Source: Diadema setosum (Eukaryota > Echinodermata > Echinoidea > Diadematoida > Diadematidae). From it: 64,000 nucleotides of DNA. Where the stretch lies: assembly GCF_964275005.1 (NCBI RefSeq), contig NC_092698.1, positions 31,861,162-31,925,161 of the forward strand. Direction: 5' to 3'. The notes under the pieces are model-generated. The model was not told where the DNA came from. It saw nothing but the letters and a program-made list of their open reading frames with translations, and did no database searches. This document shows positions 35,312 to 48,318 of the stretch, in pieces. The position numbers were made by a program, and so were the translations under genes. Positions within the stretch are counted from its first letter, which is position 1. Each line of letters starts with the position of its first letter.

Positions 35312-36823
35312 CAGTGGCGTATCTAGGGGGGGGGGGCAAGGGGGGCACGTGCCCCGGGCGCCACTCCTCGGGGGCGCAAGAAACGAAAAAAAAAAAGAAG
35401 AAAAAAAAAGGAAAAAAAAAAACGAAGAAGAAGAAAAAAAGAAAAAAAAAGAAAAGAAAAGAACAAGAACAAGAACAAGAACAAGAAAAAAACTCGCCCG
35501 GAAGGGGGGGGGGGCAGAAAACCAAATCAAACAATATAAAAAGAAAACATGATGATGACGCGGGCAAAATGACAATGTTTATTATCTGTGTTCACACAAG
35601 AATTCCGTGTTCTGTAAGTTGAACTACAATAATTTTTGGCTCGCTCGCTGCGCTCGCTCGCCAAAATTTATATAAAAAAGAAGATAAGAACAAAACGTGA
35701 TGATGACGCGGGGAAAATGACAATGTCTATTGTGTTCACACATGTCATTTTATATTTAGCAGGCAAAATGTTTCACAGAGCAGCGACTGCAATTTATTCC
35801 GTTCTGAAGCGATCGCCAATTGGATCAAAAGAAGGCGCCAACGGTTTCGAACAAACGGAGGGGGGGGGGGGGGGCGCAAAAAAATCCCAAGATAAGAACA
35901 AAACGTAATGATGACGCGGAAATATACAAATTTCGGCTCACTCGCTCGTACAACAGAGTATTTTTTCAAGTCCTCAGTTTGTTGGTATAAATCGTTATCT
36001 ATATCATAATGTCGTCACCATATCTTGATTACAATTGTAAGATTTAATAAGCAACAAATGACAAGAATGCCATGTTTTGTAAGCTGAAATACAAAATTTT
36101 TCAGCTCGCTCGCTGCGCTCGCTCGCCACAATTTATCAAAAAAAAAGAAGAGATAAGAACAAAACGTGATGATAACGCGGAAATATACACATTTCAGCTC
36201 AGTCCTCAGTTTGCTGGTATAAATCGTTATCGTCGTCACTGTCTATATCTTTATTAGAATTGTAAGATTTAATAAGCAAAAAATGACAAGAATTCCATGT
36301 TTTGTTAGCTGAAATACAAAATTTTTCGGCTCGCTCGCTGTGCTCGCTCGCCAAAAAAAACCAAACCAAAACAAAACAAAACAAAACGAAAGACAGAGAT
36401 AAGAACAAATCGTGATGATGCCGCGGAAATATACAAATTTCGGCTCATTTGCTCGTACTAATTTAGAGTATTTTTTCTAAGTCCTCAGTTTGTTGGTATA
36501 AATCGTTATCTATAAGGCCGTCACTATATCTTTATTAGAATTGAAAGATTTGATAAGCAAAAAATGACAAGAATCCCATGTTTTGTAAGCTAAAATACAA
36601 AAATTTTCGGCTCGCTCGCTGCGCTCGCTCGCCAAAATTTATCGACACTCATTACATTTAAATCAATCTCAAAAGACCCCTTTTAAGTGCTTGAAAAAGC
36701 ATATCATGTGGACTTTGTATAAAGTCCCTACTGGGATGGGGTTGGGGTTGAACACTTTTTCAGAAATTAGGGGCGCAATTTTCGCGCTTGCCCCGGGCGC
36801 CGTTTTCCCTAGATACGCCACTG
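35312..36823. mobile_element. Non-autonomous hAT-like element with 8-bp target duplication
   Basis: The termini are perfect 17-base inverted repeats, CAGTGGCGTATCTAGGG, followed by subterminal 'gccccgggcgcc' words in both arms. TTTGTAAC stands directly outside both ends (35304-35311 and 36824-36831). This is an exact 8-base target duplication, as made by hAT transposases. The interior has no transposase. It holds degenerate copies of a roughly 230-280-base unit marked by 'ggctcgctcgctgcgctcgc' (about 35637, 36104, 36330, 36610) and 'aagaacaaaacgtgatgatg'. A poly-A/G-rich block sits near the left end. Confidence 0.9.
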
Positions 36824-36831
36824 TTTGTAAC

Positions 36832-38133
36832 ACACTCGGGTGAACTGTTTATCATTTTTGACCCTGAGAAAACAGACTTTGAGAAATCGATGGACGTCCC
36901 TTATTAAGTTTTCCCGGCCTACTTATATCATTTCGGGGTCGAGTATAAAGATATTGACCGTAAGAACATAACAATCGCCTCGCGTAGATTTGTTGCAAAC
37001 GTTGCAAACGTTTTTTATTTACTGTGCATAGCCCTGAGGTCGCATAGACGAGCCTCGTAGAAGGCTTAACTCCTATACAATGCAAGCAAATATTATGTTA
37101 CATTTAAATGCAGTACATGTACCGTAACAAACATTGTGTACAGTGCCTTTCTTTAAAAAGAATGATGTACCTAATGTATCAAATTTGTCAATATTGTCGG
37201 CTGTATAGGACTCAATGTTACTCCTGTATATAGCCTGACATTTTATAACTACATTACTTTTCTGTAAGATATCGTTGGCCTATACATTTATAGACTGAGG
37301 CATTTTTGTAAACGATGCATGTACAGACTGTACAAACACACAGTCATATACTTACTAAGTGTAATCCTGTCATAGTGATGTTCCACTGCACAATGTACAT
37401 ACAAATTTGTGAATGCCACATTTTAGAACAAAATAAACTAAATATTGGCATACGCCCCACGACAAATCAAGTTGCCATTAAAATCAACGTGTTTCTATTC
37501 AGTCATTACAAAATGAGAATGTCTGGTATCATAATGGTTGATATTACAAATGTTGGCAATGGAAATCATATTACAGTGTAGTAAATCAAATTGATATGCA
37601 TCTAAACTGATTTCAAGACACAGTGTAATATCATGTATACTATTAGTATATTGCTGTAATTGATGTATATTGATGGCACTGATTCGCAAAAGAAAATATA
37701 AAATCATATACCTCCATACACAAATATTTAACGCAATCACTAAAATGTGTAGCAATGGTGTTGTCTTTCAGTACAATGTATAATCTGCAGCTCAGGGTGA
37801 ACAGGTCATTAGTCAGAATTTGACGATAAATTTTACGTTTTTCAACATTGAAACAAAATCCAGAACAAGTCATCATTGATGAATCAATAAAATGACGGTT
37901 TTTGTAACGTTTGATTGAACTGAACATTACGTTACAGTGTTGGATACATCACGTTTGTAACTTCCGATCCAACATCTGAAATATGCCTAAATCGATTTCT
38001 GAGAGCTCATATTCACATGATTCTAATGTGTATAAATTCCTTACAAAAACAAAGATTTTTATTTTCTATTCTTATAATAATAAAAATAATAATAATAATA
38101 TTATTATTATTATTACTATTGTTATTATTATTA

Positions 38134-38202
<69 letters not shown>

Positions 38203-41110
38203 TTTTCATTCTTTTTAAGTTAACATCAGCCTGTGCATATGGTCTATGTGTTTGCTTGAGAGCTAATAAACAGTCATGGAATATGTGGATTCATCTCTTC
38301 CGTGAAAATTGCTTCTTATCTGCCCACACAACCGGGATACTAGCTGCTGAGTTGTACTCAACCTTCGCTCGCAATAGGAACTCATCGGCAGGTTTGCAAT
38401 ATTAAGAAAGGGTAGGAATATAACAAATGTTGTCAGACCTGAAGAAGTTCCACTCACACTCAAAGTTACAACAGCCACTATTTCCCTGAAGCACAAATAC
38501 AGTGTACACATAAAAACATACATGCTTATACGTATGTATGTATATATACATATAAACATATGTATACATGTATATACATACATAAATACATAAACATGTG
38601 CATTATACACACACATACAAACATACATACATACATACCAACATACATATATATGTAATGCACTCCTATCATAACGAATAGGGTAATGATGAAATTTTGT
38701 TGACAATAAAGTAAAGATTCAGGTCCCAAAATCATTATCTAAATATCATTATATACTTTATTTGTATGGCTTTAACAAAATTTAAAAAAAGGGAAAAAAA
38801 AAGCTAGTCTGACAAATTCATTATGATATACATATATTAAACAGTCATACACACATACACACACCTTGGATATGAGATATGCACCTCTTGTATTTTCCAG
38901 ACCACAATACTAAGATGGACTGATCAGTATAGTTTATTAAAAATATATACAAGAAATGATCATAGCAAATGTCAAAAAAAAAAAAAAAAAAAATACATGA
39001 TGGATGCATGATGGATGCACAACAAAAAGTAACAATTTGTATGATAAATGCATGATGAACATATCTAAGTAATGAAAGCTGCATGCCTCTAACACTTGCA
39101 TTCCATACTGCAAGTACCTGTCCAGTATTAAAATTTTTATTAAGACGTTTTTTTAATATTGTAAACTTAGAATATACGTAAACTAAGGTGACAATTTTTC
39201 TTAACCAGTTCATCACTAGTTTAGTACATTGATATCTTATCTACTAATTAAAAGTACAATAATTTGAAAGACTCACTTTACATTTTTGTTAGTAACTTGT
39301 TAGATCCAAAAGGAGTGCTACACTTGCTGGTGAAGCATACATAATGTGAACCTTGGGTATGCATGCGTATGTATAGAAAATAGAATCACAAAAAAGATTC
39401 ACCATCAAGAGTACACACATCCACTGAGAGTGATGCAATTGATGGAATCAGACATTTTAACATTGTGGTTCATGAGAACCATTGCCATCACATTTATCCA
39501 GCAATCACTGGTACACAGTCATTGTATTATAAATCAATCTTTTGCCAGAAAGTTTATGAGCTTTCCACTATAAATTGTCAACCATCATTAAACAAAAACA
39601 ACAACAAAAGCCCTTTGTTCTGTTTCTGCCTTATCTTTAGAAAAAAAAAGAACAAAGATATAATTGCACATTTTTATGATGCACCATGTGAGGCAGTGTA
39701 CTCACAGTCAGGAGCATCATCTCATGATGAAAAACAGGCAATAATCTGTGATTTCCAAAGACACCAAAGTCCATGGATTCCCTACAATTGTAACTTCCAT
39801 CAAATATTCATCTGTCATATTATGGATGGTTATACTATTTTCAGGAGCTTTCATAGCTTCATAATGCTCCTGCTGTTCATGATTTGTTTGTAGTAATTAA
39901 CACACATAGATAACCTTGTAATATCATTGGTGCAAATTATTGGTGCAGAAATCAATGGAAGACTACACATATGCAATAATGTTTACCATTAGAAGTAAAG
40001 AGTTTAGACACAAGTACAGTTCTTTGTTGAAAATTATTGAATTCTGAACAATCACAATTGCATATCACATGAATGAGAAAATAAGGTGGCCATATGGAAA
40101 CACAACCAGTACATGAGGAATATGTATGAGTAACATATACATGGTTTCACTGTGCATGTTACAAATGCTAATAAAAAGGTCACTCTATATTTCAACATGT
40201 TTTTCATCGTTAGCTGCCACACAGAGAGACGTACGTTTTTACAACACAGACAGTTTATGTAGCAGCAGGTCACGCCTCAGCCTGCACGTTTGATATTGAT
40301 GTCTCTTCCACACCCTCTTCAAAACTTTAAAAAAAAAAATTAAAAAAAAAAATTACCAAGGATATCAGACTGGTACTGACCCTTCTTTAAAGAGAAGTTA
40401 TGAAGTTTGAAATTCAAAATGTGCTGATAGAGTACACTTGTTCAATACAGTCAATCATTAAGAACAAACAGGTAGGAATATCATACTTAGTACTCATGTC
40501 AAGATAACAATTAAAAACAGATATACAGGCAATTTCTTGCAAATTTAAGTTTGGCAAAACAGAGATGCACAAAAGTCTGGCAACTTTATTCTGAAGTGGC
40601 TAGATTCACTGCATCCAAAGAATAATAGTCAGAGACACCATAAGAGTTCAGTTTCGCTTTCTTGCTAGATTTCCCACAAGAAGCTTTACTTCATGCTTTT
40701 TTTCTCCCTTGTTTTACAATCCCAAAAATTAAATGTGCTAGTAATGGACGGGTCTTTACAACCATGTATGGTTCTATTGCCATACACTCCATGTGCTTAG
40801 GACATCTTTGGCAGTGGTTAATAATACTTGGAGGAAGAAAATAATGCAGATAAAGTCTTTCTTGGATACACATTAATATTCAGTTGAGAACACACATATA
40901 ATGATGATCCTTACAATTTCAACCTTGTTCCTCGTTACGTCACACATCCCATGCAATTTTACTCTTTTCCAAGGCACTTTACTTTCATTATAATGGCAGA
41001 GTTTACTATCACATGAAACACTTCTGCCAATTCAAGATTTCCTTGGACATAAACAAATCCATTTTTTTTTTCTAATCAATGGAAATTAATGTTTCTTGCA
41101 TTGAGATGTT
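36832..41110. other. Intergenic before PEX11 (convergent side)
   Basis: No gene recognised. It contains TTA/AGT trinucleotide arrays (38086-38202), a TATG/CATA-rich segment (38530-38665) and A-runs. Low GC and absence of splice-bordered frames suggest intergenic DNA. Confidence 0.6.
38086..38202. repeat. Trinucleotide arrays (AAT/TTA then TAG)
   Basis: About 24 ATT/TTA-type units run into about 10 TAG units. Hydrophobic Ile, Leu or Val runs predicted here are repeat artefacts. Confidence 0.95.
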
Positions 41111-41116
41111 TTTATT
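41111..41116 (-). terminator. Possible polyadenylation signal of PEX11
   Basis: AATAAA on the minus strand about 250 bases past the PEX11 stop codon. It fits as a 3' end, but other AATAAA hexamers exist further on. Confidence 0.35.
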
Positions 41117-41367
41117 GCAACTGACTGGCAAAGTGCCCTTCATTGACAAAAATAGACACCAATTATTCTTTCATGGCTATTACTCAGACACTGAATACTT
41201 GGTGTGTATTCATCTCAACGAAAGGCAATTTTTCGATCAGCTCCAACCTAATCAACGGCTCAAATTTTTGACTGCAACAAAGTGGCAATCATATTAGGAA
41301 CCTTTCAATGGAAGAAAGAGTCAATTATTGCCAAATTTCAGTAGATCAGCTTCAGGTGGTGGCACAT

Positions 41368-43670
41368 TCACTTTTTGGGTACATATTTTTGCCACGTCAG
41401 GTACAAACCAATCAATGATGCAATGACTCCACCGCTGGCACCGACTCCCTTGTTGACATAGCCCAAAGCGGCGAGGGGAATGAAGACATCACAGAAGTCT
41501 AAGACAAACTGGAGGCGAGCCTTGGAGATGTCTGACTCCAGGCGCTGGCGTGGGACCGGTTCCCCGGCTCTCTTGAGCTCCTTCAGGCTCAACGAGAGTT
41601 TCTGGAGCTTGTAGAGGTCCCTCAGAGTGAGAGCAGACAGACCAACCAGCCAGAACCAGGCAGATCTCTGCGCCACAAGTTTGCTGTCCATCTGGAAGAT
41701 AGTGGAACCAAGAACAATAACCACTCATTTAACCCCCTGCCTACTAGATATAATAACTCCTCATCGTATCAAGTATTTGAAACGTGACACACCAAGATCA
41801 AATTTGCAGTGGGTTAAACATCTTCCTGTGGTCAGTTGACACCAAAAGAAAATTCTTTCTGACAATCAAGATTCATCAAATGCATCTGTATCCAAGCTTG
41901 TTTCAATAACAACATCCACAGAATTTGCTCATGAAATTACATTCCTTTTTAAGTTAATGTGATTAAAGAACCAAAAATTGTACATATTAACATTTCATAT
42001 TTCTTTTAAGCACAACTGTAATTTCTATTTCTCATATATCTGCAATATGAAAATTAAAACAGAAACAGGAGATTCAGTTTGAAAACCATTGTAACAGAGT
42101 GCAATGCATCTCACCTGAGAACAAAGTCATTTTCAATCATGTTTCTCTGCAAATAATCAATCAAATGAATCTCTGCAAGTATCCAATCAAATGAAAACTT
42201 GAGCATCAGTCTGCTGTTGGGTGTTCGTGATGTCAATATCTATGCTTGTCAAAAGTTGCCTCATTGGAATTATTTTGTTGAACAACTGACCTCCATGAGT
42301 TTGACTTTGTTTAACCAGATAAAGTGGTCAGTGAACAGCCACATCGCCTTGCAGAGATAGCCAACCAGCTGCAAACTGGCTTCTGTCATGTCCGCTGAGG
42401 CCAGGGAGTCGAGTGCCTTCTGAAGAAACTCCACTGATCTGAACATCCTGAACACTGCATTTGAAGGGAAATCAAAGAGTACATGGATAAATGTGATAGA
42501 GCTAAATCAATATGTGGACCACTGCACTTGAACAAAATGATTCATCTCACATCTGATGATTGATTTTTGATCACATAACCAACAAACAAGAGAAAAGTAG
42601 GTCTACTGTTCACCTAACAGTGCACCTTGCCTCATGGCACTCCACCAGAGGCAAACTATTTAAAAATCATGAGATGTAGTGACTGCAGCGGGTTGTTTCC
42701 CTCAGGCAACATCCTCCCAATTTTGGATATATTCAATTTGGATGTATATTTGGATGTACCACCACCACTTGTACAGTTAAACCCCATTATAACGGAGCTC
42801 ACTAACAAGATACACTTCTAACAAGGTGAATTAGGCAGTTCCGATTTTCTATTACTGTATTCAGTTGATCTCTTTTTTTTTCTTATTTCTTTTTGATAGC
42901 ATGTTTACAATAAGATGCGAGTCATAACAAGGTAACATCAATGGTTCCAGTGACCTAGTCATAACAGCAATTCTTTACAAGTACAAATACATACTATGAC
43001 CCCCTCCCCCATTGTTGATTCCCACCAAATGTGACCAAAATCCAGTCAGCTGTAGTCTAGATGACGACAAAGTGTATGTGAAAAAGTTTACGGAAGACAC
43101 ATGACGGATGCCGAACGGCGAGCAATTGCAATAGCTCACATGAGCAATTCGGCTTAGGTGAGCTGAAAAGGGGATATTAAAATTATCAAAATCAAAGAGC
43201 ATGGAAAGCTATGGGAAAACTAGAATAAAACAAGGATGACAACAGTTTTGTAGAAAGGTTTATCTTACAGCTGCTAATTGTTTTTTGATTGCATAAATGA
43301 TAAAAAATGAGGGAAATTACAGATAGTGTACATATGCTAAGAACATGTGTGTGTGTGTATGAAATGTGAGTATGTGGTGCAAGGTTCACCATATCATACC
43401 AATAAATAGTCTGTTGCTATGCTATCCACACACTCCCTCCTTTCATACACTGTGACTTGATAATGAAATTGGTACCTTTATCAATGCAATGACTACAGTA
43501 ATTATGGTAGCAATTACAAGACATGTCCATAATCACATCAAAAACACATCAATGGCATTTCTGGAGCTGGAGCTGTTGATATGACAATCGTGATGTTTGT
43601 GACAATGATAACAATGATTATACCGGTAATGTAAATAATGTAAATAATAATAATAATAATAATAATAATG

Positions 43671-43708
<38 letters not shown>

Positions 43709-46700
43709 CTAATAACAATAATTATAATAATAAAGAGCATCTCTACTGTGTCATATCTGTCAAGATGACTCTAATGAATGAAGTTCTGAGATGTTGGAAA
43801 ATACACGTCATTCGTGTGACTGAACTTCTTCAAATGTAACTTGCAATCTTGCTTGTTTCTCTTTGCTATCTTCATAAAATTAGATTTGTTTTCCTTTTTC
43901 TATAAAAGCCAACATTCTGTTCCACATAACCCATCCTTCACTAGTCTACATAAGTCAACATATATTCATGACAATGATCATGTAAATCTAGTTTAAATTC
44001 TCTCCTTTGCCTTTCTGTAATTTTTTAAAAACTTTTTGACTAACCCAATATGCATTAAAGGGTGTGTACAGTTCTGGTCGAGGTGAAGATTTAGCTTTTA
44101 ACTTTTTGTGAGATATTCACAAACCACTCTATGAGATGTCAAAGAGCATGCAGTTCTAATGGGTATCAAAAGTTTATTCGATGAAAATCGGTTTTGAAAT
44201 GGCTGAGATATCCAAAAACAAGGTGAAACAAAGAGATGCTAATAAAGTTGGGGCATGTCGCCTTTTATTATTAGCACTTTTTGGGATATCTCAGCCATTT
44301 GAAAACCAATTTTCATCAAATAAACGTTGAATCCTTCTTAAAATTACATGCTCTTTCATATTTCATAAGAGGCTTTTCATTATCTCACTTAGGAATGTTC
44401 AAAACATGAATCCCTACCTCAACCAGTACTGTACAGTCCCTTTAATAATCAGCATCTTTTTATGCATCCTCCATGATAAACCTTTATCCTGCTTCTATAT
44501 TTCTTGTCTTTTTTGCATGGGGTGGAAGGACTTTCCAAGAATAGCTGTTTCCTTCAGTCATATCATCCACTGATCATGCATTTAGCTAAAGTTTTATTAA
44601 TATTATCTACTGTTTACTACCAGCCAATACAAGTTGTGGAGTGACTAGACAACTAAGAGATTGTTTAGGAAATATTGTTACAAAGTTCCTTCTGCCTTTA
44701 ATCTAGATGATAACAACTTAACATCTGCAAAGTACATGCAGATGATGGACACGCAATATTTGGCTCATCGGAGTGCAAGTAACTCTTATCAATAAGCTTG
44801 TGTGATATGAAGACGACAAACACAAGGACCTGACAAAATTTTTTTAAAATAACAGCTGAGAAGGCTAAAGTCCACCAGCTCCTGTGCTTAGCAAAGCACC
44901 TCCAATTACAAGAGAAAAAGTGAATGAAGCTGCCAAAAGTCTATCCATGAAATTAAAATATTCAGATGAAAATATCCCCACTGTTTTAGAACATCTTTAA
45001 TATACAGTACCTTTCATCAGCCGCACTGTTGCCGCAAACTAGTTTTGAGATTACAACAGTGTTAGACATTTTCATCAGCTTTTTCAATATTGAATGATTA
45101 AAACAAACAAACCAAAAAACAAAAAACAAAACAAAACAAAAACAAACAAACAAAAAACCCTGCACTCGAATAACTGCATGATATTCTTTTTGGACCGGCA
45201 TATTCACGATGCTGTGCAAAGGCGGGCAACAAACCTGATAACTCTCTGGCAATATACCTCTCCTGTGATGTCACATTGAACACACAAATGGCTCTACACA
45301 TATTTACTCATGATAAGAATCCCCCTCTCCTAAATGTGAACATTTTGTGACAATTGAGAATTCAAGTTCAATGTTGCACTTGCTATCATAAACCCTGAAC
45401 AATGTAGGATGCCTTCTACATTATGATAGAATTACAACTTACTGACAGGAAGCTATCGGGTACATACAAATCAATAAACTGGTGCAATAAAATCTTGTTA
45501 GTATAGATGGAAACAGAGAAACATAGTACCTGAAAATAACATGACTCCTATCATGTCATCATAAAATCACTGAAGTACCCTTGGAAATTGTAAATTATGC
45601 CAGTCAAGTCATAGTGGACATCAAAGAAAAAACAAAACTTAATATTATCTTAACCAAATGCAAAGCTTTTGCAAGAAAAAAAAAATCAGCTTCAATGTTG
45701 ATTCCCAGTCCCACGTGAACGTTGTACACTGTACATAATAGCAGTTTACTTTCAGATTTTAATCTTGCATACCACTATACATGCCACATCATCCTAAAAC
45801 TGATTGTACAAACTACTCTTTTAATTGTTTCCTGATTACAAAAGAGTTAGTTGACTGGTTATGTAATCAGAGAATAAACATTCTACCTGAATGTCAGCAA
45901 AATGGCAGGACCTATGGATGCCAATTTGATATCACAGATATGATCCACTATCCATACTTACGTTTTCTCGAGGTTGTAATGGCTGATTCAAGATTCTTGA
46001 TCTTCTCAAGAGACAGGACATCACTCCCTTTGTCGCCATAGTACCATATTAGGAGTCGTGTGGTATACTGTGTAATTCTGAAAGTGAATCAGGGGCATCA
46101 GAACTTAAAGCAATGAACATCCAACAAAAAGATCACTGTTTTTTATACATTTACGGATCTATTCATAAGTCTCTAATTTTCCATTTTCTAAGAACAAAAT
46201 CTCATAATAGAAACAAAGAATAACTTACATAGCTAAAAAAAAAAAAAAATATGGTTGAAGCTGAAGATCGGTAAGATGAAAATCATAAAGATGTTGTATC
46301 TCTCTGAAATGTCCCACCTTCACCTGTATACAATGCATACTATGTCTTGTTCGTATTCCATTCATGAAATAAAGATATGGCTCTATCAGTCATGGAGTAC
46401 TAAAACAAAATTGATACAAGGAGTTCAAAAACAGAACACACACACAGAAAAAAACACCAACCCTGAGCTCTTTTATTACAATTGGTGCATCCTGAAGCCC
46501 CCCCCCCCCCCACTCCTCCCTCCAGTCCATGGCAAACATTAAATACATCAACATCACATTCACTCCCAACACATTGTGACATTATGGCATGGTGGGCCCT
46601 ACATAATGACTGCTGGCAAACATCTGCCAGAGCAAAGGGCGTGAGCGTGCATAATAAACTCATGCTAGACAACAGCATGACACTATAGATCCAGAATACT

Positions 46701-46866
46701 CTCAAGCAATGACTGAGGTGACTTTGAAAATCATGATGAGCCTGACATAATGAGCAATGACAATACCAAACCCTCACACCAGCCAAAGGCTGTTATAGCA
46801 TGGCAAAATGCTGACGATAGCATGACATTATCTGAAATACCGGTACTTCAGCAGAAGCTCAGCGTC

Positions 46867-46938
<72 letters not shown>

Positions 46939-47960
46939 CTTCTTCTTCTTCTTTCAATAAAGTACAGGCCACCTTGAGGTGTATCAGCGTACTGGACTTG
47001 AAATACGGAGTATTGTTCCAAATTGTACATTTGTCCTAATTCTTTTTGGACTTTAGTGTATAAAAGTACAACTCCACAAGGGATTCACTTCACTTCAAGT
47101 TACTGGAAGGACATCGAAGAACCACAGTGGTCCACACTCACAAAAAAATCAAACAAACAAACAAACAAACAAACCCCCAAACAAACACACACACACACAC
47201 ACACAATCTTATCTAGGTCTTTATTAACATTTACACACAAACACAAACAAGAATACATTTAAAACATAGACAAACATACATATTAACAAGCAAGGGAAAA
47301 CTCAAAACAAAATTGCAGAGATTGAGCTGGAAAGAGCAAACAAATCATGGCATAAATTTAACTACAAATGGCAATGAATATTAGATAATGAACACAGAAA
47401 GCATAAATTTCTAAAACTTTAAAACTAAATTTATGAGTTTCCAAACTACAGTACTAGACTAGTACTACGTCTATGAAGATAAAATAAAGACGTAAAGTTA
47501 ATTGTTGAGGTAAAAGATACTAGCATGCAGTTGATTGTATCCGTGAATAGGTTTTTAGAACGAGCACCAACTAGGCACGCCCCCTCCCCCACCCAAGGCC
47601 TGCATTCCTGTACCTCTCGACACGACACAGCTCGTCTCCCTGCGGTGCCTGTCCATAGCATGGGCTCAGGGCCTGCCCTACCCTGGGAATGCACCGTGTG
47701 CAAGCCCAACGTAGCGGGGCAAGGCAGGGCCAGCACTGGTAGGACCTACCACTACCAGTAGTGGTAGATAGCTCCTCCTTTTCCGTATTTCTCTATTTCA
47801 TTTCTATTGTTCGGAAATCCTATCTACTGTAAGGGCAGAATACAATACTGAAAAACGTGTAAAAGAATACATACCTGTACACTTTGTCTCTCGCCTCGGT
47901 ATAGCTAAGGTATTTAACTATGTCTCGGGCAGCATCCGGGAAAGGTGGTTGCTTGGCCAT
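41368..47960 (-). CDS. PEX11: PEX11-family peroxisomal membrane elongation factor (229 aa, 4 exons)
   Basis: Peroxisomal membrane protein that tubulates the membrane before fission and controls peroxisome number. Coding exons in transcript order: 47960-47875, 46077-45962, 42454-42291, 41691-41368. Borders are GT/AG, and the sum is 690 bases. The start MAKQPPFPDAARDIVKYLSY leads into EARDKVYRITQYTTRLLIWY (22-41), the conserved amphipathic helix region of the family. FRMFRSVEFLQKAL (69-82) and LFTDHFIWL (108-116) are typical mid-region motifs. The C-terminal region (about 183-222) has FCDVFIPLAALGYV and a glycine-rich hydrophobic segment (GASGGVIASLIGLYL), and the end is KYVPKK. The length fits the family (220-260). 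The EARDK...QY N-terminus looks closer to the plant/fungal PEX11 form than to human PEX11A/B/G as I remember them. The gene lies head-to-head with SAC3D1. Confidence 0.88.
42773..42925. mobile_element. Possible pogo/Tigger-like terminal fragment
   Basis: 'acagttaaaccccattataa' followed by 'cggagctcactaacaagata' resembles the 'accccgttataacgaactc' type of terminus. A second, clearer end of this type occurs at the right edge of the window. It is degenerate and incomplete. Confidence 0.35.
43085..43165 (-). repeat. Dispersed repeat fragment (GACGGATGCCGAACGGCGAG)
   Basis: The word, followed by 'caattgcaatagctcac' and 'ggcttaggtgagctgaaa', is of a type I recall as a widespread interspersed repeat in marine invertebrate genomes. 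Here it is a short fragment in PEX11 intron 2. Orientation and family are not established. Confidence 0.4.
43635..43735. repeat. (AAT)n trinucleotide microsatellite
   Basis: About 30 AAT units with a few interruptions in PEX11 intron 2. Poly-Tyr frames on the minus strand are artefacts. Confidence 0.95.
44054..44445. mobile_element. MITE family B, copy 2
   Basis: The ends are ATTAAAGGGTGTGTACAGTT and, inverted, ATTAAAGGGACTGTACAGTA. The arms match the copy at 23601-23982 nearly throughout ('caaagagcatgcagttctaa', 'gatgaaaatcggttttgaaa'). It is a whole-length foldback and lies in PEX11 intron 2. Confidence 0.88.
46868..46955. repeat. CTA/CTT trinucleotide microsatellite
   Basis: About 13 CTA units followed by about 15 CTT units in PEX11 intron 1. 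Poly-Leu and poly-Arg frames are artefacts. Confidence 0.95.
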
Positions 47961-47998
47961 GTTGGTTGCTCAGGTTGTGACTCGTCGTCGTGTGTGTT

Positions 47999-48318
47999 GT
48001 GATCACAGAACTATATAGGTAGAATGATCAAGTGGGGTCTGAAAGCATAGCCAGCGCACGCGATCTCCGCCATTTTGGTTAGTCTTTTGTTACGTCACGG
48101 CTTGCGTGCGCGCAGCAGGGTTTGCAGAGTTACAGCATAGCGCAGGCCTACGCTGACTTTTTTTTTTTTTACCTCCCCGTGTTCATCGCAAGCCGTGACG
48201 TAACAGAAGACTAACAAAATGGCGGCATGTAATGTGCGCGCAACTGGCTATAAAGCTACGCATGGGTTGTGAATGGGCTTGATCAATCTACCTATTTATA
48301 TCTGTGGTTGTGATGCAT
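47999..48318. promoter_or_regulatory. Inverted duplication acting as putative divergent promoter (CRE + YY1-like)
   Basis: The left arm (about 47999-48113) and right arm (about 48186-48318) are diverged inverted copies around a 70-base T-rich spacer. Each arm holds, in outward direction, TGACGTAA (CREB/ATF half of type TGACGT; minus at 48097-48090, plus at 48196-48203). Next come 'acta' and AAAATGGCGG (YY1-like; minus at about 48076-48067, plus at 48216-48225), then a TATA/CTATA-like 'tatagg' or 'tataaa' word and 'tgatca'. The left half faces PEX11, whose ATG lies only 40 bases beyond the arm. The right half faces SAC3D1. YY1 sites of this form commonly mark start sites in ubiquitously expressed genes. 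That both halves initiate transcription is inference. Confidence 0.6.

Larger units (their letters stand above)
42455..45961 (-). other. PEX11 intron 2
   Basis: It contains a fragment with pogo-like ends (about 42773-42850), a dispersed repeat with 'gacggatgccgaacggcgag' (about 43085-43165), an (AAT)n array (43635-43735), MITE family B copy 2 and A-rich tracts. No further coding exon is needed, because exons 2 and 3 join in phase (AAA C|TG TTC). Confidence 0.6.

Noticed and set aside
35314-35622. Lysine-rich nuclear-like protein
   Set aside because: It is the purine-rich block of the hAT-like element; there are no gene features.
38017-38223. Poly-Leu/Val or poly-Ile membrane-like peptide
   Set aside because: It arises from TTA/TAG trinucleotide arrays.
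46750-46977. Poly-Leu peptide (and poly-Arg on the other strand)
   Set aside because: It arises from the CTA/CTT array in PEX11 intron 1.
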